NCBI RefSeq assembly: GCF_009712605.1
Contig: NZ_WASO01000007.1
Location: forward strand, 1 to 40,168
DNA from: Paludibacter sp.
GTDB lineage: Bacteria > Bacteroidota > Bacteroidia > Bacteroidales > Paludibacteraceae
Length of the DNA stretch: 40,168 nt
Reading direction: 5' to 3'
Positions 17,481 to 24,445 of this stretch are shown piece after piece. The notes beneath the pieces were generated by a model that searched no databases, was not told where the DNA came from, and was given only the letters and a program-made list of their open reading frames with translations. The translations under genes were made by a program, and so were the position numbers. Each line of letters opens with the position of its first letter. Within the stretch, counting starts at the first letter, position 1.

Positions 17481-17930
17481 ATGATACAAGAAAAAGACTT
17501 GTACAGGATAAAAGGATTACTATCGAACAATTTATGCAACAATCTCAAAAGTCCCTTCAACAAAACAGCCTCACTCCGGAAGGTTAGGATCTCTTCCGAA
17601 CAGTTTCAGGTACTTGGCTTTTTACGGAAAGGCAAGCCCATGTCGCAAAAACGGCTTTGTGAGCTAACCCGTCGGGATAAACCATCCGTGACCCGCTTGC
17701 TGGATAAACTGGAAGCAAAATCGTTGGTAAAAAGAGAAGCCGACGTTACCGACAAGCGGATTAAAAACATTTCAATTACCGAGCTGGGAATCCGGGAATT
17801 TGAAAAAGTCAGTCGTATCACGGATGATTTGATACAAAGTGCGATGGAAGATATAGACAGTAATCAACTAGTGATTTTCAACTCGGTATTAAACAACATT
17901 CTAAACAATCTGGCCGTAAAAGCCAATTAA
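17481..17930 (+). CDS. MarR-family transcriptional regulator
   Basis: 149 residues from the ATG at 17481; a TTG six bases upstream is less likely. Winged helix-turn-helix of MarR type (about 45-110): QFQVLGFLRKGKPMSQKRL, RRDKPSVTRLLDKLEAKSLV and the wing KREADVTDKRIKNISITELG. It sits at the end of the efflux operon, 19 bp after the PII-like gene. Such regulators often repress their own pump genes by binding palindromes; the 21-bp inverted repeat at 11279-11326 is a candidate target. The ligand is unknown. Confidence 0.9.
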   Translation: MIQEKDLYRIKGLLSNNLCNNLKSPFNKTASLRKVRISSEQFQVLGFLRKGKPMSQKRLCELTRRDKPSVTRLLDKLEAKSLVKREADVTDKRIKNISITELGIREFEKVSRITDDLIQSAMEDIDSNQLVIFNSVLNNILNNLAVKAN

Positions 17931-17943
17931 CAGAAAAGTAATT

Positions 17944-18120
17944 ATGTCAGAAAAAATTATACGTGCCGTGGCAGGCACACTTATCCTAACGAGCATTATT
18001 TTGTCGCTTACCGTTTCGTTGAAATGGTTATGGTTGGGCGGCTTCGTCGGTTTTAATCTTCTGCAATCATCCTTCACAGGCTTTTGCCCGCTGGAGTATT
18101 TTCTGAAAAAGGGAAAATAG
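17944..18120 (+). CDS. DUF2892-family small inner-membrane protein
   Basis: 58 residues from the ATG at 17944. Two hydrophobic segments (about 8-26 and 28-45) and the family motif GFNLLQSSFTGFCPLEYFLKK, with one conserved Cys. DUF2892 units also occur fused to rhodanese domains in YgaP-type proteins, which gives the family a link to sulfur chemistry. It lies 13 bp after the MarR gene and ends the operon. No function can be assigned beyond membrane location. Confidence 0.85.
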   Translation: MSEKIIRAVAGTLILTSIILSLTVSLKWLWLGGFVGFNLLQSSFTGFCPLEYFLKKGK

Positions 18121-18126
18121 AAAACG

Positions 18127-18197
18127 AAAATGAGGTTATCAAAAAATCAATGTTGCTATTGATAAACTTATAAACAGAAAGATAACCTCATTTTTTT
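18127..18197 (+). terminator. Long-stem terminator of the efflux operon
   Basis: AAAATGAGGTTATC (18127-18140) pairs exactly with GATAACCTCATTTT (18181-18194), followed by more T. The 40-nt loop contains a smaller hairpin (ATCAA/TTGAT). The stem is 14 bp. Confidence 0.7.
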
Positions 18198-18272
18198 ACC
18201 CCTCAATCCCCTTAAGGGGACTTTTACGCCAATAAAAATAGCAGATTTATAGCCCCTTCAGGGGTTGGGGTA
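18197..18272. repeat. REP-like palindromic doublet, family A
   Basis: TACCCC (18197-18202) mirrors GGGGTA (18267-18272). It contains the perfect palindrome CCCCTTAAGGGG at 18208-18219 and the hairpin CCCCTTCAGGGG at 18253-18264. The right half matches the element at 13794-13875. Confidence 0.65.
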
Positions 18273-18362
18273 CAAAATAAACAAAGATGCACTTTCGATT
18301 CGCAAGTTTTACAAAATAAATATCCCTTTTGAGACACCCTCTCTCCGTTTAAAAGCTTATAA

Positions 18363-19043
18363 TCATCCCTTTTCACTAATCTGTTCCAGCAATTCCTTAT
18401 TGAGAATTGAAATTTCGCGTCCTTCCTGACGGATAATCCCCGTTGCATTGAATTCAGCCAAAATCCGGCTGATACTTTCTCGCGTTACTCCAATCCAGTC
18501 GCCCAACTCCTGACGGGAAAACGGAATCACAAACGAATCATTTTCATAAATATCGTTGGCCAGGTAGAGCAACGCATCAGCAACACGCCCGTTTGCCTGC
18601 TTTTGACCCAGATTGAGCGACACGTGGAAGTTATTCATCTCGCGCTGACTCAAAGCCGTGATGATTTGATAAGCAAAATCACCGTTTTCCACAATCAACT
18701 GCCTGAACGTGGACAATTCTATAAAGCAAGCCTCGGTCGGTTCCAGAGCGGTTGCCGTAAAGCGGTTAACTGACGCACCGAGCGAACTGGGTAAACATAG
18801 ATAGGATGGCGCTTTTGTCAAACGTAGAATCCGGTCTTTCGCCTGTGTGCAGGTATGAATTTTGACCAATCCGGATTTCAGATAAACCACTCCGGCATTG
18901 ATCGCATTTTCCTTAAAAATGGTCTCTCCGGGGTTGAACTTCACTTTAGAACAATGATTATGAAGCGATTCCAGGCCCTGATTCCTAAGGCAAATTTCAC
19001 TATCAGTGTGCAAAATACATTCGTTACAAAGTTTTTGAGACAT
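18363..19043 (-). CDS. FNR-like Crp/Fnr regulator with N-terminal cysteines
   Basis: 226 residues. The N-terminus carries Cys6, Cys9 and Cys18 (CNEC, then SEIC) with Cys31 next, a layout able to bind a [4Fe-4S] cluster as in FNR, though spacing differs from E. coli. The cyclic-nucleotide-binding-like domain covers about 25-140. The helix-turn-helix has ELGDWIGVTRESISRILAEF (about 178-197), with the E-SR recognition residues of FNR/CRP proteins. It is divergent from the DsrE2-TusA-Qmo operon, and the palindrome TGTGAT-N4-ATCACA lies 24 bp before its own start. Likely an anaerobiosis or redox sensor that controls the sulfur/Qmo operon and itself. Confidence 0.88.
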   Translation of the reverse strand: MSQKLCNECILHTDSEICLRNQGLESLHNHCSKVKFNPGETIFKENAINAGVVYLKSGLVKIHTCTQAKDRILRLTKAPSYLCLPSSLGASVNRFTATALEPTEACFIELSTFRQLIVENGDFAYQIITALSQREMNNFHVSLNLGQKQANGRVADALLYLANDIYENDSFVIPFSRQELGDWIGVTRESISRILAEFNATGIIRQEGREISILNKELLEQISEKG

Positions 19044-19067
19044 GGTGACAAATAAAAGTGATACGTA

Positions 19068-19083
19068 TGTGATTTATATCACA
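19068..19083. promoter_or_regulatory. CRP/FNR-type operator TGTGAT-N4-ATCACA
   Basis: A perfect 6-bp-arm palindrome (TGTGATTTATATCACA) in the divergent region between the FNR-like regulator and the DsrE2 gene. It matches the half-site logic of the CRP/FNR family. Confidence 0.7.
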
Positions 19084-19103
19084 AATATCGGTATAAAACC
19101 TCA

Positions 19104-19145
19104 CACTATATCGCTTCATAGTGATTTTTTAATAATATAAATTTG
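19104..19145 (+). promoter_or_regulatory. Promoter region of the sulfur/Qmo operon with upstream dyad
   Basis: TAaaTTTG at 19138-19145 fits the -7 consensus, but no -33 TTG is present at 19-21 bp. Instead a dyad CACTAT-N8-ATAGTG (19104-19123) is centred about 38 bp before the predicted start near 19152, the place where a Crp/Fnr activator would bind. This suggests an activator-dependent promoter. Confidence 0.55.
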
Positions 19146-19236
19146 TGTCCGTGATTCAGGAAATAATTCTGTAAATCAAGAAGTCGCTATGTGCATGAAA
19201 GTGATACTATAATAATTCAAACCAAAATAATTCATC

Positions 19237-19785
19237 ATGGCAAACGAACTGGAAGCTCAGGTTCAGCTACTCGAAGCTCAACTGAAAAAACTGCAAAAAA
19301 ATCAACCGAAAGACCAACTTTCCATCATCGTCTTTTCCGGCGATCTGGACAAAGTGCTTGCTGCAATGATCATTGCCACCGGCGCACGGGCAATGGACAT
19401 GGAAGTGAAAATGTTCTTCACTTTCTGGGGTACGGCAATGTTGCGTGACAAGAATAAATCGCCAAAGGGCAAAGACTTCATGTCGAAAATGTTCGGATTC
19501 ATGCTGCCCAAAGGCAGTACCAAACTGAAACTCTCCAAACTCAACATGTGCGGTATGGGTACGGCAATGCTCAAAGATCTGATGAAAAAGAAAAATGTGG
19601 CTTCGTTGGAAGATTTAATCGCCACGGCTGCTGAATTCGGTGTTGAAATCTGCATCTGCGAAATGAGCATGAACCTCATGGGCTTCAAGAAAGAAGAGAT
19701 GATCGACTACCCGAACCTCTCGTATGTAGGCGTTGGCACCTATCTTTCTGATGCCGACGAAAGTAAAATACAGTTATTTATCTAA
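19237..19785 (+). CDS. DsrE2-like (DsrE/DsrF/DrsE_2) sulfur-carrier protein
   Basis: 182 residues: a short coiled-coil-like N-terminus (about 2-22, ELEAQVQLLEAQLKKLQK) and then the DsrE2 fold (LSIIVFSGDLDKVLAAMIIA, then FFTFWGTAMLR). Conserved cysteine candidates are Cys105 (LNMCGMG) and Cys139/Cys141 (EICICEMSMNLMG); Cys141 matches the family's ACxMSxxxMG position. DsrE2 proteins carry persulfide sulfur in transfer chains with TusA and rhodaneses, often as membrane-peripheral proteins. It heads an operon with TusA and a Qmo-like complex. No rhodanese is nearby. Confidence 0.88.
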   Translation: MANELEAQVQLLEAQLKKLQKNQPKDQLSIIVFSGDLDKVLAAMIIATGARAMDMEVKMFFTFWGTAMLRDKNKSPKGKDFMSKMFGFMLPKGSTKLKLSKLNMCGMGTAMLKDLMKKKNVASLEDLIATAAEFGVEICICEMSMNLMGFKKEEMIDYPNLSYVGVGTYLSDADESKIQLFI

Positions 19786-19804
19786 TTCAAAGATCTTGAT
19801 TTTT

Positions 19805-19966
19805 GACCTCTCCTCGCGACGACTTCGTGTCGGAGTCAGATATTAATCGTCTGACCCTAGCCCCTCTCCCTGAGAGAGGGGGATTAGGCGGCTAAACGAG
19901 TAACATTTCTATTTTCCACGGACGTGTTCCTCCTCTCCTTGGGAGAGGAGGTTAGGAGGAGAGGTC
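19805..19966. repeat. REP-like palindromic composite, family B
   Basis: Outer 11-bp inverted repeat GACCTCTCCTC (19805-19815) / GAGGAGAGGTC (19956-19966). Inside are hairpins GTCAGA/TCTGAC (near 19836-19855), CCCCTCTC/GAGAGGGG (19861-19881) and a 10-bp stem CCTCCTCTCC/GGAGAGGAGG (19929-19951). It lies between the DsrE2 and TusA genes, within the operon. Confidence 0.7.
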
Positions 19967-20007
19967 TGATATAATTATAAACCAATACATTTAATTACAA
20001 AATAATT

Positions 20008-20256
20008 ATGACAACAGAAGAATTGAAAGCACTGAAAAGCGATAAAGTAGTTGATGCACGTAGTATGGCATGTCCCGGTCCGCTGCTCGCGGCCAAAAAA
20101 GCGATCGGCGACGTGGACGAAGGTCAAATAATGGAAATCCTTTCGTCTGACGAAGGTACCAAAAGCGACATCCCAAAATGGTGCAGAAAACAAGAATTCG
20201 AATACCTCGGTTCCATCGACGAAGATGGAATCTATCGTCTTTTCCTCAAAAAATAA
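20008..20256 (+). CDS. tusA: TusA-family sulfur carrier
   Basis: 82 residues with the family signature ACPGPLLAAKKAI at about 21-33 and the persulfide-carrying Cys22 in CPGP; another cysteine is Cys59. TusA proteins accept sulfane sulfur from cysteine desulfurase or rhodanese and hand it to DsrE-type proteins or biosynthetic enzymes. Here it lies between DsrE2 and the Qmo-like genes, 6 bp before the FlpD-like gene. A role in feeding or receiving persulfide from the complex is inferred. A housekeeping role in tRNA thiolation is less likely in this context. Confidence 0.92.
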   Translation: MTTEELKALKSDKVVDARSMACPGPLLAAKKAIGDVDEGQIMEILSSDEGTKSDIPKWCRKQEFEYLGSIDEDGIYRLFLKK

Positions 20257-20262
20257 GCAGCT

Positions 20263-20646
20263 ATGCCAAAGATTTTGGTCTTCTCGACCGAAAAAATCTC
20301 CGATCCCGCGATTGACCTCGCGGGATTGTTGAAAAAGCACTATCCCTACACGGTCTACACCATCAGCGTTCCCTGCTCGAGTTGCATCAAGCCACGGTGG
20401 ATTATGCACGCTTACGAAAAAGGTTTCGACGGCGTATTCATTGCTGCCGACGGAAGCGATTGTTCGTACGGAGAATCGTGTTCCGACCGCACTGCCGAAG
20501 TGGTAGCCACCACACACCGTTTGATGAAAGAAAAAGGGCTGAAGCCTTCGCAACTGAAAATGGCGGCCATCTGTTCGGTTTGCGCAGAGCCGTTTGTGAA
20601 GCATATCACCTCGTTTATGAAAGATTTATCTCAAAAAGAGAATTAA
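20263..20646 (+). CDS. FlpD/MvhD-like hydrogenase iron-sulfur subunit protein
   Basis: 127 residues, a stand-alone version of the FlpD/MvhD domain (hydrogenase delta subunit family). Cysteines: Cys38 and Cys41 (PCSSC), Cys67 and Cys73 (DCSYGESC), Cys104 and Cys107 (ICSVC); the central GVFIAADGSDCSYGES matches the domain core. In MvhD the domain binds a [2Fe-2S] cluster and passes electrons to HdrA; in the QmoB of sulfate reducers a similar domain is the C-terminus. Here it is separate, 3 bp upstream of the QmoA-like gene. The partner is most likely the QmoB-like protein, which lacks this domain. Confidence 0.82.
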   Translation: MPKILVFSTEKISDPAIDLAGLLKKHYPYTVYTISVPCSSCIKPRWIMHAYEKGFDGVFIAADGSDCSYGESCSDRTAEVVATTHRLMKEKGLKPSQLKMAAICSVCAEPFVKHITSFMKDLSQKEN

Positions 20647-20649
20647 AAA

Positions 20650-21963
20650 ATGGAAATTCAGCAGGAAACCTGTATTAACGAATCGTTGTACGACGTACTG
20701 GTAATCGGTGCGGGAATTGCCGGTGAAGAATCGGCTCTTAAACTGGCCGACATGGGCTACCGGGTGTTGCTGGTGGAGAAAGAACCTTCCATCGGCGGCA
20801 AAATGATTTTGCTCAGCAAAGTATTTCCCACGCTCGATTGTGCCGCCTGTATCACCACTCCGAAAGTGTCGGAAACGGCTCGTCATCCCAATATTACCAT
20901 ACTCACGCTCACCGAAGTGGAGGAAATTGTGCGTGATACTAAAAACCGGTTTTCGGTAACGCTCAAAAAGAAACCCCGCTACGTGGTTGAAAAAGACTGC
21001 ACCGGATGTCAGGAGTGCGAAAAGGCGTGCCCGGCCATTGTCAATGACCAGTTCCAGTTTAATCTGACGGCACGCAAAGCGGTTTACATTCCTTTCACCA
21101 TCGCCAATCCTCGGGTGGCTTTGATCGACATCGACAATTGTCTGTTGTGCGGCGCCTGCGAAAAAGCATGTCCGTCCAATTGTATTGATTTCACGCAAAA
21201 GGAAGAGCAGTTGAAAATTACCGCAAAATCGGTAATCGTTTCTACCGGTTTCAAACTGTTCGATCCCATTCAGATAGAACGTTACGGTTTTGGACGTTAC
21301 AAAAACGTGATCACCTCCATGCAGATGGAACGTCAGTTGGCTCCTACCCGCCCGTTCAACAACATTCTGCGGCCTTCCGATGGCAAAGTTCCCGACAAAA
21401 TCGCCTATGTTTTCTGTGCCGGTTCGCGTGACCATACAGTAGGTAATCCAATCTGTTCACAGGTATGCTGCATGTATTCCACCAAACAGGCTCAACTCCT
21501 GATGGGTGCGTTGCCTATGGCCGATGTCTCGCTCTACTATATCAATATCCGGGCCTTTGGGAAGGGCTTCGACGAATTTTACGAACAGGCGAAAGACATG
21601 GGAGCAAAGTATGTGAAAGGAAAAATTGCCTCCATCACCGAAAAAGAAAACGGCAACCTGATTCTACGTTACGAAGATATTGCAACAGGCAAAGTGACCG
21701 AGAAAGAACACGATTTGGTGGTATTGTCGGTCGGTATTCTGGCCAATCCGGGCATTACCCGCGTGTTCAAAAAAGAACGACTGGAAACCGATGCGCTTAA
21801 TTACATCCGTCAGACGGATCTGCTGCAAAGTCCGGCCATCACCTCTATCGAAGGAGTATTTGCCGCCGGAACAGCTACCGCTCCGATGGATATTCCCGAC
21901 ACCATCATGTCCGCCGGAGCAGCAGCCACAGAAACATCAAGTTATTTAGCCAGATTGTCATGA
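20650..21963 (+). CDS. HdrA-like flavoprotein, QmoA-like
   Basis: 437 residues. Rossmann FAD motif GAGIAGEESALKLAD at about 20-34, then the HdrA-typical sequence TLDCAACITTPK (Cys64, Cys67). Two inserted [4Fe-4S] motifs: Cys117/120/123/127 and Cys164/167/170/174. A further cysteine group CAGSR...CSQVCC (Cys256, 269, 273, 274) is also HdrA-typical. It lacks the N-terminal HdrA domain, as QmoA proteins do. In sulfate reducers Qmo passes electrons between menaquinone and APS reductase; the soluble partner here is unknown. The stop overlaps the next start (ATGA). Confidence 0.87.
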   Translation: MEIQQETCINESLYDVLVIGAGIAGEESALKLADMGYRVLLVEKEPSIGGKMILLSKVFPTLDCAACITTPKVSETARHPNITILTLTEVEEIVRDTKNRFSVTLKKKPRYVVEKDCTGCQECEKACPAIVNDQFQFNLTARKAVYIPFTIANPRVALIDIDNCLLCGACEKACPSNCIDFTQKEEQLKITAKSVIVSTGFKLFDPIQIERYGFGRYKNVITSMQMERQLAPTRPFNNILRPSDGKVPDKIAYVFCAGSRDHTVGNPICSQVCCMYSTKQAQLLMGALPMADVSLYYINIRAFGKGFDEFYEQAKDMGAKYVKGKIASITEKENGNLILRYEDIATGKVTEKEHDLVVLSVGILANPGITRVFKKERLETDALNYIRQTDLLQSPAITSIEGVFAAGTATAPMDIPDTIMSAGAAATETSSYLARLS

Positions 21964-23894
21964 AGAAAAAAATAGGAGTTTACGTTTGCCACTGCGGAGG
22001 CAACATTTCCGACCATGTGGATATTGAAAAGGTGAAAGCTGCCGTGCGCGACGAAGCAGACGTCTATTTGGTAAAAAACACGCTTTTTGCCTGTGCCGAC
22101 TCTTCACAAAAAGAGATTGGCAGCGACATTGAAAATGAACATCTCGACGCCATCGTAGTGGCTTCCTGCTCACCCAAACTGCACCTCAACACTTTCCGTG
22201 GAGTAGCGCAACGTGCCGGGTTGAATCCTTACAACTACGTGCAGGTAAACATTCGCGAACAAAGTTCGTGGGCTCACTCCGACAACAAAACCGGCGCTAC
22301 CGAAAAGGCGATATTGCTGGTAAAAGCCGGTATCGCCAAAGCGAAAGAAAGTGAAGCACTTCAATCGCTCAAAATTCCTGCTGCCAATGTGGTGGCCGTC
22401 ATCGGAGCCGGTGTGGGTGGCATGAAAACAGCGATCGGTTTGGCCGACATGGGCACCGAAGTTTACCTCATCGAGAAAGATTTCTTTGTGGGGGGACGCA
22501 CTCCGCAATGGGGCACCGTCTCCCCGAACGGAGATGAAGGCGCTATTCTGACAGAAAAGCTCTACAAAGAGGTGGTTCGTCGTCCGAACATCACACTGTT
22601 TACCGGAGCCGAACTGGTTGAGAAATCGGGAAGCATCGGAAATTTCGATCTCAAAATTGCTCTTCGGCCCCGTTTTGTTTCGGGCAATCCGAGCACAGAA
22701 GCGATGCAACGCGCAGCAGAAGCTTGTCCGGTTGCGGTGAAAGATGATTTCAATTTCGGATTAACCAACCGGAGGGCGTTTATGCTCCCCGCACAAGGAC
22801 AGTTTCCTCAGGTTCCAGCTATCGACCAATCAGCCTGCACCCGCTGTGGAGAATGCACCGCCGCTTGTCACGAAGTGGATCTGACACAAGAAGTGCAAAC
22901 AATTACGCTGCATGTGGGTGCCTTTGTGGTCAATACCGGTTTCGATCCGTATCAACCTGCCCAAGGTGAATACGGCTACGGAGAATTGGACAACGTCATC
23001 ACGCTTCCTCAGTTCCGCCGTTTGATGGAGATGAATGAAAGCGAACTGGTTTTCAACGGAAAAAAAATTAAGAAAATCGCATATATTTATTGTGTCGGCA
23101 GTCGGCAGGACGACGATGAAGGAAATACCTATTGCTCGCGTTACTGCTGTACGGCAACTTCACTGACGGCAGTCCTTGCTAAAAAGAAGTTCGGCAATAT
23201 CATCAATTTCCATTTCAACCGCGGAATCCGCACATACGGAAAACACGAACTGGTTTACGAAGCTGCGTCGAAACAAGGCGATATTTTCCTTCAGTTTTCA
23301 CTGAAGAGTATTCCGCAAATCGAAAAGCGCGGTAACAAAACCTACGTTAAAGTCAAAGATATTCTTACTGCCGGCAAAGAGCTGGAAACGGAAGCCGATC
23401 TGATTGTGTTGGTTACCGGCATGGTTCCCCGCAAGAATGAGTTATTGGCGCAACAGCTCAAAATCCCAACCGGTCGCGATCATTTCTTCAACGAAATTCA
23501 CATGAAACTTCGTCCGGTAGAAACGGTGATCGACGGCGTATTGATTGCAGGAACCTGCCAATCGCCGAAGAATATTTTGGAAACGGTTAATTCGTCGATG
23601 GCGGCAGCAGCCAAAATCAATTCGGTACTGACCAAAGGCGAACTGTCGCTCGAACCTACACTAGCCAAGGTAAATCCGGCAGCCTGCGACTGGTGCGACA
23701 ACTGCTCGAAGGCCTGCCCTTTTGATGCCATCCTGCAAACAGAGATCAATGGCAAAAAAGTGGCACGCGTCAACGAATCCAACTGCAAAGGTTGCGGTAT
23801 GTGCACACCGGTTTGCCCGACCGACGCCATCGATTTGGCTGGTTATACCAATGCCCAGGTCGAGTCGATGATTGATGCTCTTGCAGAAGCGTAA
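21960..23894 (+). CDS. HdrA-like flavoprotein with C-terminal ferredoxin, QmoB-like
   Basis: 644 residues. HdrA N-terminal domain (GVYVCHCGGN, about 6-15), FAD motif GAGVGGMKTAIGLADMG at about 149-165, a [4Fe-4S] set at Cys293/296/299/303, the CVGSR...YCSRYCC group (about 388-397), and a C-terminal 2x[4Fe-4S] ferredoxin: Cys576/579/582/586 and Cys609/612/615/619. This resembles QmoB, except that the C-terminal MvhD domain is absent and occurs as the separate gene upstream. FAD and several clusters could allow electron bifurcation or confurcation, which the sequence cannot prove. Overlaps the QmoA-like gene by 4 bp. Confidence 0.87.
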   Translation: MKKKIGVYVCHCGGNISDHVDIEKVKAAVRDEADVYLVKNTLFACADSSQKEIGSDIENEHLDAIVVASCSPKLHLNTFRGVAQRAGLNPYNYVQVNIREQSSWAHSDNKTGATEKAILLVKAGIAKAKESEALQSLKIPAANVVAVIGAGVGGMKTAIGLADMGTEVYLIEKDFFVGGRTPQWGTVSPNGDEGAILTEKLYKEVVRRPNITLFTGAELVEKSGSIGNFDLKIALRPRFVSGNPSTEAMQRAAEACPVAVKDDFNFGLTNRRAFMLPAQGQFPQVPAIDQSACTRCGECTAACHEVDLTQEVQTITLHVGAFVVNTGFDPYQPAQGEYGYGELDNVITLPQFRRLMEMNESELVFNGKKIKKIAYIYCVGSRQDDDEGNTYCSRYCCTATSLTAVLAKKKFGNIINFHFNRGIRTYGKHELVYEAASKQGDIFLQFSLKSIPQIEKRGNKTYVKVKDILTAGKELETEADLIVLVTGMVPRKNELLAQQLKIPTGRDHFFNEIHMKLRPVETVIDGVLIAGTCQSPKNILETVNSSMAAAAKINSVLTKGELSLEPTLAKVNPAACDWCDNCSKACPFDAILQTEINGKKVARVNESNCKGCGMCTPVCPTDAIDLAGYTNAQVESMIDALAEA

Positions 23895-23946
23895 TCAAAT
23901 AAAGAAACGAGTATATGATGTTTTGCCTAATGGCTTGAAAAGCCCC

Positions 23947-24098
23947 ATTTTCATAACCGCAGGTCTGTGACCTGCGGGCGAGCATAGCTTGAACTCACAC
24001 GACCTGAAAGGTCGGACTATACGAGAAGTAATGCCTTTCAGGCATAGAAGAACGGGGACTTGACAACCCGTAAGCCAATGGCTTACGGTTATGAAAAT
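23947..24098. repeat. REP-like symmetric element of four hairpins, family C
   Basis: Flanked by a 13-bp inverted repeat ATTTTCATAACCG (23947-23959) / CGGTTATGAAAAT (24086-24098). Inside are a 9-bp hairpin CCGCAGGTC/GACCTGCGG (23957-23977), 6-bp hairpins CGACCT/AGGTCG (24000-24014) and ATGCCT/AGGCAT (24031-24045), and a 9-bp hairpin CCGTAAGCC/GGCTTACGG (24068-24088). The mirrored 9-6-6-9 layout, all with 3-nt loops, is typical of REP doublets. The element fills the 267-bp gap between the QmoB-like and the winged-helix-like genes; otherwise that gap holds no gene. Confidence 0.8.
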
Positions 24099-24161
24099 GA
24101 CGTCTTTCAGACGACATAAACTCAATTAGGAGACATATCAGATAATCATTATAAAGAAATC

Positions 24162-24440
24162 ATGGAAGCAAAACAGAAAACAATCGATATAATCAAGCAA
24201 ACGCGGAAAGCTGCCCCCGAAGCGTTCGAAGCCCGGAAGCTTTATCTGAAAATGCGCAAAGCTATTGCCGAGGCGTTGAAAGATGAACCCAAAACTATTC
24301 CGCAGGTTGCCGAAGCGACGAATATTCCCATCGGAGAGGCCACTTACTACATGATGGCTATGCTGAAATTCGGCGAGCTATCCGTCAACGGCATCGACGA
24401 TATGGACGAGTACTATTTTTACGAACTGAAAAAGGCATAA
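24162..24440 (+). CDS. Small winged-helix-like protein of the Qmo-like operon
   Basis: 92 residues, highly charged, without cysteines or membrane segments. The middle (KTIPQVAEATNIPIGEATYYMMAMLKFGELSVNG) resembles a winged helix, and the end is acidic and aromatic (GIDDMDEYYFYELKK). It lies 5 bp before the QmoC-like gene and is therefore probably part of the same operon. A small subunit or assembly factor is as likely as a DNA-binding protein. I do not assign a family. Confidence 0.7.
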   Translation: MEAKQKTIDIIKQTRKAAPEAFEARKLYLKMRKAIAEALKDEPKTIPQVAEATNIPIGEATYYMMAMLKFGELSVNGIDDMDEYYFYELKKA

Positions 24441-24445
24441 GAACC

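Noticed and set aside
24001-24120. CRISPR-like repeats in the Qmo operon gap
   Set aside because: The repeats are short hairpins with mirrored order and no constant direct repeat or spacers; they fit REP elements.
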